From: a virus | IMG/VR virus record: IMGVR_UViG_3300031525_000009 | Location: 1 to 64,000 of that record | Direction: 5' to 3' (one strand) | DNA: 64,000 nucleotides | Shown here: one piece after another, positions 38,862 to 45,855 of the stretch | Layout of the letters: the number at the start of each line of letters is the position of its first letter | How positions within the stretch are numbered: position 1 is the stretch's first letter | Notes under the pieces: model-generated | What the model was told of the DNA's origin: nothing | Database searches by the model: none | Seen by the model: the letters and a program-made list of their open reading frames with translations, nothing else | Translations under genes and position numbers: made by a program

Positions 38862-39816
38862 AACCGGCTTCAGCAAGGTCAACGCGTGGCGCAAGTGCAA
38901 TAAGCTCTACGAATACGCAGTCGTACGTAACCTGCAGCCCAAGCGTCGCGCAGCGTACTTCCTGCGAGGTACGATCCTGCACGAGATGTTGGAGGCGCGC
39001 GATAACGGCAAGAAAGCCGGCGACGTGTTCCTCAAGTACGATACGCAGTACGACACGCTGTTCGAGGAGGAGCGCGAGTTCTATGGCGAGCGCTTCATGG
39101 ACGACATCTGGCGCATTTATAAAGGCTACCTGCGCACCTATAAAACCGATGACTGGCAAGTACTCGCGACGGAAGGCTTAGTCCGTACGCAACTGACTCC
39201 GAAAATTGAATTTGAGGGCCACTACGATTTGCGCGTAACGCATCACGATCGACACTGGATTGCGGATCGCAAATGCATGAAGTCGATCCCGGATGCCGAC
39301 GAGCGTTTCGCCAACGTGCAAATGCTGTTGTATGTCGAAGCCTGGAACCGCGAGCACCGCAAAGAGCGGGTGGAAGGTGTCATCTGGGACTACCTGCGCA
39401 CGAAAGCGCCGACGATTCCCGAAGTGCTCAAGAGCGGTCAGCTCACGCGTCGCAAGGATCTGGACACCGACGTCTACACTTACCGTCAGGCCATCCAGGA
39501 CAACGAGCTTGAAGAAGACGCTTACGCCTACTACCTCAAAGAGCTCGGGAAACGCCCCCCAGACCGGTTTTACGCCCGCGTGCCGCTGCCTGTGCCATCG
39601 AAAGAGATGACCGCGACAGTCATTGAGGAGTTCACACAGACCGCGGAGATGATCCGCACTGCGAAGCATTTTCCTCGTAACCTGACGTTCATGTGCCCGC
39701 GGTGCGAGATGTTCAAGCTCTGCAAAACCGAGCTGTCCGGTATTAACGCTAAGTTCGTGGAGAAGAATGACTATGAGCAACGTCCAGAAGACGCGCGCGA
39801 AGGTGCAGACGAATGA
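38854..39816 (+). CDS. PD-(D/E)XK nuclease with Cas4/AddB-type Fe-S cluster
   Basis: The 320-aa protein shows the RecB/Cas4-like nuclease core: GTILHEMLEA (H43), FEGHYDLRV (D125), HWIADRKCMKS (D138, K140), and a helix with Q156-Y160. C15 at the N-terminus plus C281, C284 and C290 at the C-terminus are placed exactly as the four Fe-S ligands of Cas4 and AddB. Such phage nucleases are 5'-3' exonucleases that feed ssDNA to a recombinase. Next to the Sak4-like ATPase this forms a recombination module. Confidence 0.9.
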   Translation: MFRTGFSKVNAWRKCNKLYEYAVVRNLQPKRRAAYFLRGTILHEMLEARDNGKKAGDVFLKYDTQYDTLFEEEREFYGERFMDDIWRIYKGYLRTYKTDDWQVLATEGLVRTQLTPKIEFEGHYDLRVTHHDRHWIADRKCMKSIPDADERFANVQMLLYVEAWNREHRKERVEGVIWDYLRTKAPTIPEVLKSGQLTRRKDLDTDVYTYRQAIQDNELEEDAYAYYLKELGKRPPDRFYARVPLPVPSKEMTATVIEEFTQTAEMIRTAKHFPRNLTFMCPRCEMFKLCKTELSGINAKFVEKNDYEQRPEDAREGADE

Positions 39817-40015
39817 GCTTGAACCTGCACCGAGCAAATTAGAGCGTAAAATAACTGGGTTAACCTTACGAGTACGTAATTTACAATCTGAGGTTAGGTC
39901 GCTTAATAAGTCCGATATGTTTGCGGCAGATACGCTAAATTGCTTGCGAACCTTATTGAACGAATTACGAGACCTTAAAAAGAAAGTAGATAAGTTGAAT
40001 GAAAAAATTGACTAA
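39773..40015 (+). CDS. AT-rich coiled-coil protein (80 aa)
   Basis: ATG 39773 with GGAGAAG upstream, overlapping the nuclease gene by 44 bp. Basic N-terminal part then heptads (LRVRNLQSEVRSLN, LLNELRDLKKKVDKLNEKI). Base composition is clearly AT-richer than the neighbours, with codons such as TTA and AAA rare elsewhere, which hints at transfer or relaxed selection. No family is recognised. Confidence 0.65.
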   Translation: MSNVQKTRAKVQTNELEPAPSKLERKITGLTLRVRNLQSEVRSLNKSDMFAADTLNCLRTLLNELRDLKKKVDKLNEKID

Positions 40016-40109
40016 GCCATCGCGTTCCATAGAGAACCGCATCAAGCCGCTCTCCGACGTGGAGAGGCATGTAGCCGTCTTGTGTTATGTCGAAAAGGTA
40101 AGCAAGTGA
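39999..40109 (+). CDS. Truncated paralogue of the N-terminus of the Sak4-like ATPase (36 aa)
   Basis: ATG 39999 to TGA 40107-40109. The peptide MKKLTKPSRSIENRIKPL...LCYV is a diverged copy of residues 1-41 of the following ATPase (MKKLNEYTAP...RSIESRIKPL...LCYG). It ends exactly before the Walker A loop and then stops. Over about 23 comparable codons, most differences are silent (about eight) and the rest conservative (N/S, D/E, V/I, V/M). The stop overlaps the next GTG. It is probably translated and constrained, not debris. Confidence 0.6.
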   Translation: MKKLTKPSRSIENRIKPLSDVERHVAVLCYVEKVSK

Positions 40110-40933
40110 AAAAGCTCAATGAATATACTGCACCGCGACGCAGTACTCCGCTAAAACCTGCGCGCTCCATCGAGAGCCGCATCAAGCCGCTTTCCGAAGT
40201 CGAGCGCCACATCGCCATGTTATGTTATGGCGATCAGAAGACTGGCAAGACGGTCTTCGCATGCACGTTTCCCAAACCACTGCTGCTGATCGACATCTTG
40301 GAAGAAGGCACCGACTCTGTGATTGACGTGGACGGGGTGGACGTCATCTCCGCAACCAGCACGCAGGAGCTTGAGGATCTATACTGGCACTTGGAGAGTG
40401 ACGACAAGTACCGATCTGTCGTGTTGGATCAGATGACCGGACTGCAGGCGTTAGTGATCCGTGAGATGAAGGAGAAGAAGAACCAGCGCGCGGATGATGT
40501 CTTCTCACAGCGTTCGTATGGGCAACTCGGCGGTTGGATGACCCAGTGGATTCTCAACTACCGCAATCTCATCAAAACCGGCAAGCACGTCTGTTTCCTC
40601 TCGCACCAGAAACGCATTGAACCGCAGGACGAGGACGACGACCGGCTGGCGCCTGAAATCACCGCAGCACTGACCGCGGCAACAACCAATTTCCTACTGG
40701 GTGCAGTCTCCGTGATTGGCAACCAATTTGTGCGCGAGAGCTATGACAAGAAGACCAAGGAGACTGAGATGCAGTACTGCATGCGTCTCGTCTCAGGCTT
40801 CTACCGTTGCGGCATCCGTCGCCCGGTGTCCGCGGGTCCCGTGCCGGAATATATCGTTAATCCGACATTCGGTAAAATAATGCGGTTATCCAAAGGCGAG
40901 TCGTTGGCTCGCAAGGTAGTCAAGAAGGTATGA
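40106..40933 (+). CDS. Sak4-like RecA-fold ATPase (AAA_24), recombinase candidate
   Basis: The 275-aa protein starts at GTG 40106, which overlaps the paralogue stop. An N-terminal extension of about 40 residues leads to Walker A GDQKTGKT (42-49), then PLLLIDILEEG, Walker B VVLDQM, a QRSYGQLGGWMTQWILNYRNLIKTGKHVCFLSH segment with the sensor-like SH, and EITAALTAATTNFLLGAVSVIG. This is the phage AAA_24/Sak4 type of minimal RecA fold used in single-strand annealing or strand exchange. A Cas4-like nuclease upstream and an ssDNA-binding protein downstream support a recombination role. Confidence 0.85.
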   Translation: MKKLNEYTAPRRSTPLKPARSIESRIKPLSEVERHIAMLCYGDQKTGKTVFACTFPKPLLLIDILEEGTDSVIDVDGVDVISATSTQELEDLYWHLESDDKYRSVVLDQMTGLQALVIREMKEKKNQRADDVFSQRSYGQLGGWMTQWILNYRNLIKTGKHVCFLSHQKRIEPQDEDDDRLAPEITAALTAATTNFLLGAVSVIGNQFVRESYDKKTKETEMQYCMRLVSGFYRCGIRRPVSAGPVPEYIVNPTFGKIMRLSKGESLARKVVKKV

Positions 40934-41223
40934 ACATCATCAAGTCTCAGTCTCTTGGTGCGGTCGTGCTGCCCCTCGTGCAAGTTATGGCGGACGCGGA
41001 TCTGTCGTGGTCCGACCGCGAGAAAATCTCTGCGGCTATCCATAAGTGTCACCGACAGTGGACTGACATGGAGAAAGAGCGGCAAGCGGCAAACTCTCAA
41101 TCCGGGTATGGCCTGCAGGGGCCTGGGGGGCAAATAGGCCAAGTGGCAAACTCTCAATCCGGGCATACACCGCAGGGGCTTATGGAGCAAATAGGCCAAG
41201 TCTTTCCTAACTCACCACTATAA
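40930..41223 (+). CDS. Hypothetical protein with tandem C-terminal repeat (97 aa)
   Basis: ATG 40930 overlaps the ATPase stop. The N-terminal half is helical (SLGAVVLPLVQVMADADLSWSDREKISAAIHKC). The C-terminal half is two 19-aa units, ANSQSGYGLQGPGGQIGQV and ANSQSGHTPQGLMEQIGQV, encoded by a tandem 57-bp repeat. No family is recognised. Confidence 0.7.
   Translation: MNIIKSQSLGAVVLPLVQVMADADLSWSDREKISAAIHKCHRQWTDMEKERQAANSQSGYGLQGPGGQIGQVANSQSGHTPQGLMEQIGQVFPNSPL
41088..41201 (+). repeat. Tandem 57-bp direct repeat inside a gene
   Basis: Unit 1 41088-41144, unit 2 41145-41201. The first 19 bp and last 20 bp of the units are nearly identical, and the middle differs. In frame, so copy-number change would keep the reading frame. 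Confidence 0.85.
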
Positions 41224-41260
41224 TTGTTTCAACCAACCACGTAAGGAGTGATTCGCACAC

Positions 41261-41995
41261 ATGGCAAAAGTAAAGCGTCGAGTGAAAGGTAACGTTATCC
41301 ACGTCGATTTCAGCGGGGTCAAATCCGGAGGCGCGACGATCCCGGACGGTCGCTACGCCGCTAAGGTTACCGCAGTTGAGCAGAAAGAAGGCAAGGAGTC
41401 CGGCGAGCCCTACGTAGAGCTGACGTGGGAAGTCACCTCTCAGAAGTGCAGCGGGCGGGAAGTAAAATTCGATAACTACTCATTGCAACCGCAGGCATTG
41501 TGGCGGCTCAAAGGGCTGTTGGAAGCGCTGGAGATTGACGTACCGGACGACGAGATGGATGTTGACTTTGATGGCATTGTCGCGGATGAGACGGAATGCA
41601 TCATCGAGATCACGGGGCAAGACTCGCAGGACGGCCAACGCAAGTACGCTCGCGTCACAGGGCACGCGCCGCTGTCGGACGGGGGCACCGTGGACGACGA
41701 GGAGGAGGACGATCCGAAGCCTAAGAAAAAGTCCGCTAAAGACGAAGAGGAAGAAGACGACGCCCCTCCGCGTCGGGCCGGCAAGAAAGCCGCCAAGGAC
41801 GAAGAGGAGGAAGAGGACGATCCAAAGCCGTCCAACAAGAAGCTCAAGAGGGGCGCTAAGGTGAAATTCAAAGACGAGAAAAACAAGCTCACCAAGGGCA
41901 CCATCGAGAGTGTGGACGGCGACACCGCAACCGTGGTGACAGATAGTGAGGATACTTACGAAATAGACTGTGAGGAACTCACCGTCATCGGCTAA
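41261..41995 (+). CDS. DUF669-like ssDNA-binding protein
   Basis: The 244-aa protein has an N-terminal OB-like DUF669 domain, about 10-135: FSGVKSGGATIPDGRYAAKVTAVEQKEGKESGEPYVELTWEV, FDNYSLQPQALWRLKGLLEAL. A long spacer of Glu/Asp runs and Lys-rich patches (about 143-195) leads to a C-terminal KOW-like domain (KRGAKVKFKDEKNKLTKGTIESVDGDTATVVTDSEDTYEIDCEELT). Acidic tails are typical of SSBs for partner binding; here the tail is internal. It completes the recombination/replication module. Confidence 0.8.
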   Translation: MAKVKRRVKGNVIHVDFSGVKSGGATIPDGRYAAKVTAVEQKEGKESGEPYVELTWEVTSQKCSGREVKFDNYSLQPQALWRLKGLLEALEIDVPDDEMDVDFDGIVADETECIIEITGQDSQDGQRKYARVTGHAPLSDGGTVDDEEEDDPKPKKKSAKDEEEEDDAPPRRAGKKAAKDEEEEEDDPKPSNKKLKRGAKVKFKDEKNKLTKGTIESVDGDTATVVTDSEDTYEIDCEELTVIG

Positions 41996-42013
41996 CGCCG
42001 AGCAGAAGTCCCG

Positions 42014-42067
42014 CCCGCGCGCCGAAACGGCCACCCGAAAGGGGCTAACTCGCGGTAGGCGCGCGGG
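42014..42067. repeat. 10-bp GC inverted repeat after the ssDNA-binding protein gene
   Basis: CCCGCGCGCC (42014-42023) and GGCGCGCGGG (42058-42067) are perfect reverse complements 34 nt apart, in the 90-bp gap after the stop codon. Like the repeat after the capsid gene it lacks a U-tract and follows a gene expected to be highly expressed. Confidence 0.5.
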
Positions 42068-42085
42068 GTTTGGGCTAGGAACGAC

Positions 42086-42286
42086 ATGAAACCGCATTAC
42101 TTCGATCAAACAACTGCCGACCCTGACGACATGCAATTGAGCATGGCGAAGCACCAAGGCTATGTGCCCAAGACGTGCTTACTGGGGGGTATAACCGTAA
42201 TGAGTGAAGTAACCTTGGGCAACAACCCGTGTTGGGGGTGTGAAGGCCCTAGGGAGAGATGTGCGGGGAAACCTAAAAAGCCGTGA
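42086..42286 (+). CDS. Small Cys-rich phage protein (66 aa)
   Basis: The C-terminal NNPCWGCEGPRERCAGKPKKP, with three Cys plus C31, resembles a recurring small phage protein with NxPCxGCxGPRxxCxGKP. Probably one zinc site. Its stop overlaps the helicase start (GTGA). Function unknown. Confidence 0.7.
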   Translation: MKPHYFDQTTADPDDMQLSMAKHQGYVPKTCLLGGITVMSEVTLGNNPCWGCEGPRERCAGKPKKP

Positions 42287-43629
42287 AACTCCGTCCGTAC
42301 CAGAAAGAAGCCGTCGCCAAAGCGCTCTCCGTCATGCGCAAAGGGGGCGGCTTTGCGTTGTGGCTTGAAATGCGCACGGGGAAAACACTCACGTCGCTGG
42401 CAATTGCTAACGTGTTGCAACCCAAACACCTGTGGGTCATCTGCCCCAAGGCCGGCGGCGCAGCGCCCGAGGTGTGGTGGCGCGAGATCGGCAAATGGAT
42501 GAAGCTCCACAACGGGTTGGATGATACCCAGATCCGCATCGAGAATTACGAGCAATGGGTCGCTAAACGCAAACAGCTCTACAAGGAGGCGAAGAGCCTG
42601 TCTGACTTGATGATTGTCTGCGACGAGTCGCACTACATCAAAGCCCGTGGCGCGGCTCGCTCACGCACGGTGCGCCGACTAGGGCGCTTCGCCCGCTGGC
42701 GCTTGGCGCTGACCGGAACTCCGATCGCGCAAGGCATCCAGGATGCGTGGTCCCAATTTGATTTTATCGACCCCGCCATTTTCGGTCGGTTCGATAACAC
42801 CTACGAAGCGGATCACAAAACACTGATCGAAGAAGGCTTCGAGGGCCGCTACCTGATTCGCGGGGGTTACAAAAAGCACGACGTAGTGGGATTCAAGAAC
42901 GAAGACGAATTCTACCGAAAGTTCCACGCGCACTCATACCGCAAGACGCTGCGCGAAGCGCGCGACAAGCCGCTGATGTTGAAGTACACGGAAGTACCTG
43001 TGCAGCTCAAACCGGCTACCCGCGTTGCCTACGAAGAGCTGAAACAGGATCTGATTACCGAAGTCAATAAGCGCACCGTCAAAGTCAAGAACGTGTTAGC
43101 GAGCCTCATCAAGCTGCAGCAGGTAACGGGCGGTAGTGTGCTAAGCGCCCCCGAGGAATGCGAGGACAAACCCGTCTTGGTGGATATCAGCCGCGAGAAG
43201 CTCTACGCCCTGACGGTGCTCCTGAAAAAAATCCCGCGGGAGGATAAATTTATCGTTATCGCACGCTTTCGGCATGAAATCGACCGCATTGCGGCTGAGC
43301 TGGCCCGCGTCGGGTATCGCGTCGGGATCGTACGCGGCGGAGAGCCCTATGACGGCAAGTTCAAACAGGACTGTCTCGTGATGCAGATTCAGTCGGGCAT
43401 CGCTGTGGACATGTCCGCGGCCAACTACATCATCGGGTACAGCATCGATTTCAGCATGCTCAACTTCGAACAGGCGCGGTTCCGAATACTCGATTTTGAA
43501 AAGCCTGTCGGGCACTACTATTTCCTTAACGCTACTGATACTATCGATGAAGACATCTTCTTAGCGATAACACGCAAGAAACACGTAGCGACCCTGATTT
43601 GCGACACCTACAGGACGAGAACAACGTGA
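42283..43629 (+). CDS. SF2/SNF2-like DNA helicase
   Basis: The 448-aa protein starts at GTG 42283. Motif Q/I region LRPYQKEAV, then EMRTGKT (29-35), Ia VICPKAG, II DESH (114-117), III TGTP (144-147). The C-terminal RecA lobe has FIVIARFRHEIDRIAAELARVGYRVGIVRGG, then QIQSGIAVDMSAANYIIGYSIDFSMLNFEQARFRILDFEKPVGHYYF. It is of the compact DEAD/SNF2-type used by phages in replication or recombination restart. Confidence 0.9.
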   Translation: MKLRPYQKEAVAKALSVMRKGGGFALWLEMRTGKTLTSLAIANVLQPKHLWVICPKAGGAAPEVWWREIGKWMKLHNGLDDTQIRIENYEQWVAKRKQLYKEAKSLSDLMIVCDESHYIKARGAARSRTVRRLGRFARWRLALTGTPIAQGIQDAWSQFDFIDPAIFGRFDNTYEADHKTLIEEGFEGRYLIRGGYKKHDVVGFKNEDEFYRKFHAHSYRKTLREARDKPLMLKYTEVPVQLKPATRVAYEELKQDLITEVNKRTVKVKNVLASLIKLQQVTGGSVLSAPEECEDKPVLVDISREKLYALTVLLKKIPREDKFIVIARFRHEIDRIAAELARVGYRVGIVRGGEPYDGKFKQDCLVMQIQSGIAVDMSAANYIIGYSIDFSMLNFEQARFRILDFEKPVGHYYFLNATDTIDEDIFLAITRKKHVATLICDTYRTRTT

Positions 43630-44051
43630 AAGAAATACCGCGCTATCGAATGAACGGCCAAGCTTTTGCCAACCCAACAACCGAGGGTGAATGGTGCTAT
43701 TGGGTGGACGTCGAAGCGCTTCAAGCCGAGTTGAATGACGTACGCGCTAAGGCGCTTGCAGCAGTGTGGTCATTGCCCGAAGACGCAAACCACGCTAATC
43801 TGCATGCGCTGTACGAAGAGGCTCGCGACGTCTTCCTGGGCAAAGACAAGCAAATCGTCTCGAAGTTGCAGGACGAGCTAGCCTACGCTCGCGAAGCATA
43901 CCTGCATGCAGTGCGTCCACCGACTCCCGGCGTCAACGCGGTATACGGGGTCAGATCAGACGACAAAGCGGAGCTGCGCTATTCTTTGATGATTACCGGG
44001 GTCCGTCGGGCCAACAACGGTGGACTTGAAATCGAGGTGCAACTGCCATGA
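43626..44051 (+). CDS. Hypothetical protein (141 aa)
   Basis: GTG 43626 overlaps the helicase stop. The N-terminal part carries EGEWCYWVDVEALQAELNDV, then a helical middle with LQDELAYAREAYLHAVR and a beta end (LRYSLMITGVRRANNGGLEIEVQLP). No family is recognised. Confidence 0.65.
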   Translation: MKEIPRYRMNGQAFANPTTEGEWCYWVDVEALQAELNDVRAKALAAVWSLPEDANHANLHALYEEARDVFLGKDKQIVSKLQDELAYAREAYLHAVRPPTPGVNAVYGVRSDDKAELRYSLMITGVRRANNGGLEIEVQLP

Positions 44052-44437
44052 CCGACACCGAACCGCGCCGCATTCGTAAAATTGTTCGCGAACCCGTTAA
44101 GGCGCCCTTCTTCGGCCCGGAAACCGGCAACCGACTGCTCAACGAGAAAGAGCGACAGACGGTACCCAAACAAATCGCAGACGGGGTTAACCAGGATTTG
44201 CGTATACCGCACTCCACTCCGCGGGTAGTAGAAGGCTACGTGACGTTGCCGCAGTTGGCCGCGCAACTCAATATGCAGGCGCAGCTTGCCCGGCTGTGGG
44301 TCAAAGCCGCCGGGATCAAGAAGCCTGCTGACGGACGCTGGCGGTGGAAAGAAGGCTCACGCGAGCTGAGCCGAGTACGCAAGGCGCTGGCGCGGCCGGT
44401 GCCGATGAATTCCCCATTGAAGGATAAAACGCAATGA
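44048..44437 (+). CDS. Putative DNA-binding protein (129 aa)
   Basis: ATG 44048 overlaps the previous stop. Basic N-terminal half (RRIRKIVREPVKAPFFG). About 65-110 (VEGYVTLPQLAAQLNMQAQLARLWVKAAGIKKPADGRWRWKEGS) reads as a winged or MerR-like helix-turn-helix. It may regulate or bind DNA; no family name is certain. Confidence 0.6.
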   Translation: MTDTEPRRIRKIVREPVKAPFFGPETGNRLLNEKERQTVPKQIADGVNQDLRIPHSTPRVVEGYVTLPQLAAQLNMQAQLARLWVKAAGIKKPADGRWRWKEGSRELSRVRKALARPVPMNSPLKDKTQ

Positions 44438-44595
44438 CACCTAAAGAGAAAGCAGCTATTTTACTGTGCGCACAAAATATCAGCGAAGCTGCGCTGAGTG
44501 TACAGGATACAGCACCCTACGAGAGCGAACAGTACGCTTTGGCAGAACAGATTTATGACCTAGCCAACAAGCTAGAAGAATCGGTGTCAAAATAA
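44434..44595 (+). CDS. Small acidic protein (53 aa)
   Basis: ATG 44434 overlaps the previous stop (ATGA). Helical (MTPKEKAAILLCAQNISEAALSV, then YALAEQIYDLANKLEES). No family is recognised. Confidence 0.55.
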   Translation: MTPKEKAAILLCAQNISEAALSVQDTAPYESEQYALAEQIYDLANKLEESVSK

Positions 44596-44638
44596 GCAAC
44601 GCACACGCGCTGGGGTTGAATAAATAGGAGCATTCAAC

Positions 44639-44902
44639 ATGAGCGAACTGACGACCGTTCAGAAAAACGTGCTGCGTTACGTACAGGAACGTCTGCAAGC
44701 GGGTATGCCGCCCACGCGTGCCCAGATCGCGCAACACTTCATGTGGCGATCTGCCAATGCTGCACAAGAGCACTTGGCGGCTATCGCGAGGAAAGGCTAC
44801 ATACGATTGATCGGTGGAGCACGCGGAATTGAGCTGGTTAGCAAGGACCCTATGGTGTGCGTTCACTGTGGGCAATTGCTCCCCCCCAAGAGCGTACCGT
44901 GA
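44639..44902 (+). CDS. LexA-type winged-helix protein without peptidase domain
   Basis: The 87-aa protein is the LexA DNA-binding domain alone: LTTVQKNVLRYVQERLQAGMPPTRAQIAQHFMWRSANAAQEHLAAIARKGYIRLIGGARGIEL. A CVHCG knuckle follows. The Ser/Lys autopeptidase part of LexA is missing, so it cannot be cleaved by RecA. It may bind SOS-like boxes in host or phage promoters. Confidence 0.85.
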   Translation: MSELTTVQKNVLRYVQERLQAGMPPTRAQIAQHFMWRSANAAQEHLAAIARKGYIRLIGGARGIELVSKDPMVCVHCGQLLPPKSVP

Positions 44903-45066
44903 ATCCCGCACCGCCCGAAGATGCGTGGGACTTGCTTAATCGCAAGTTAGCGGAAGGACGAAAAGCAGCGGAGGAAAAACAGATCCAAGACTTTTGGAGC
45001 AAGAAAGTTGCCGACTTGCTGGCAGAGCCTGAAGAGTTGCAGGAGAAGCCCCGTGAGCGAAGCTAG
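44899..45066 (+). CDS. Small charged protein (55 aa)
   Basis: GTG 44899 overlaps the previous stop. Helical and charged (WDLLNRKLAEGRKAAEEKQIQDFWSKKVADLLAEPE). Overlaps the next gene by 14 bp. No family is recognised. Confidence 0.55.
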   Translation: MNPAPPEDAWDLLNRKLAEGRKAAEEKQIQDFWSKKVADLLAEPEELQEKPRERS

Positions 45067-45499
45067 CTTTTGGACGTATCTCTCTAAGCTCCTCCCGAAA
45101 GAGGGGCATTATTCCCGTATTGAGAGTCACGACACCGCAAGCGGGTTTCCCGATGTGGTCTATACCCTGAACGGCAGCAGCGGCACAATCGAGTTGAAAG
45201 ACGCCAAGCGCCCCGGCGCAAAGCACCCCTTCAAAGGCGAGAGCGGGTTGCGCAAGAGTCAAATTACCTGGATAAACGAGGAACTAGCCGCGAACGGTGA
45301 CCGAATATTTCTAGCGCTCCAATGTGGGGATCGGGTGTACCTGCTGGAAGCCGAACTGTATTACGACGAGCTGCACCGCATGACGGAAGACGATATCAAA
45401 CGTGTTGCTACTGTACACTGGGTGAAAGGCAAGTTGCGCAAAGACGAATTCCCGCCGCTGACCCCGGATATTCGTGATTTGTTGACAGGTACGTTGTGA
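45053..45499 (+). CDS. PD-(D/E)XK (VRR-NUC-like) nuclease, Holliday-junction resolvase candidate
   Basis: The 148-aa protein starts at GTG 45053. An N-terminal helix (FWTYLSKLLP), then RIESHDTASGFPDVVY and GTIELKDAK give the E...PD...(D/E)xK catalytic set. KHPFKGESGLRKSQITWINEEL and IFLALQCGDRVYLL complete the small fold. The length fits stand-alone VRR-NUC or resolvase enzymes. It would cut branched DNA before packaging. Confidence 0.75.
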   Translation: MSEASFWTYLSKLLPKEGHYSRIESHDTASGFPDVVYTLNGSSGTIELKDAKRPGAKHPFKGESGLRKSQITWINEELAANGDRIFLALQCGDRVYLLEAELYYDELHRMTEDDIKRVATVHWVKGKLRKDEFPPLTPDIRDLLTGTL

Positions 45500-45762
45500 C
45501 CCTACGCATTCCTAAAACTGTGTTCGTGCCGTTCGAGTTCGGCCCAGGGAAGCGCCCTCCGGGCATCAAGCGGGATGATCTGCCGCGATTCAAAGAGCCC
45601 GAGGAAGCGGCGCAGTACCTGTTGGATAACCCCACCGTAAGTTGGCGCGATGGTAAGCCGGTGTTCCTGCAGTGGCAGGAGCGCCATGAACCAGAGTTGA
45701 TTAAAGAATTCCTACGCGGGGTAGGGACGCCTGAATGGTTAACGTTGGGGGTAAAACTCTAA
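45496..45762 (+). CDS. Last rightward gene, hypothetical (88 aa)
   Basis: The GTG start overlaps the nuclease stop. Contains KTVFVPFEFGPGKRPPGIKRDDLPRF, then a helix and WRDGKPVFLQWQERHEPELIKEFLRG. Its stop codon is immediately followed by the first strand of the tRNA-like structure. No family is recognised. Confidence 0.65.
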   Translation: MTLRIPKTVFVPFEFGPGKRPPGIKRDDLPRFKEPEEAAQYLLDNPTVSWRDGKPVFLQWQERHEPELIKEFLRGVGTPEWLTLGVKL

Positions 45763-45855
45763 GTTAGGCGGGTTCGAGTCCCGCACCTGCGCCGGAGCAG
45801 GTAAACGTGACTGGTGGTCACACGAGGGTTTTGACAGTACCCTATCCGGACTAAC
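45763..45855 (+). ncRNA. tRNA-like four-arm RNA, possible circularly permuted tRNA-Val(GAC)
   Basis: Four hairpins occupy the whole convergent gap inside a closing pair GTTAG (45763-45767)/CTAAC (45851-45855). In order: a canonical T-arm GCGGG-TTCGAGT-CCCGC (45768-45784); ACCTGC-GCCGGA-GCAGGT (45785-45802), readable as 3' then 5' acceptor strands; CGTG-11 nt-CACG (45806-45824) with A14, GG and A21 like a D-arm; and GGGT(T)-TTGACAG-(T)ACCC (45826-45842), an anticodon-like arm with U33, GAC and A37. This is tRNA order starting at the T-arm. Weak points: a 6-bp acceptor, AAA instead of TA after it, a T-T mismatch, and no encoded CCA. The alternative is a bidirectional terminator. Confidence 0.35.

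Noticed and set aside
45715-45791. Conventional tRNA ending at the T-arm
   Set aside because: CGCGGGG pairs with ACCTGCG in 6 of 7 positions and T8-A9 fits, but no D-stem forms, the anticodon arm is weak, the length is 77, and it would overlap the coding gene; the permuted reading explains more stems
45768-45802. attP site made of a tRNA 3' end
   Set aside because: A T-arm plus acceptor strand is what an attP core could contain, but no integrase or excisionase gene is visible and the whole four-arm structure would be unexplained
45763-45855. Simple intrinsic terminator
   Set aside because: No U-tract after any of the stems on either strand; kept as an alternative in the feature entry only
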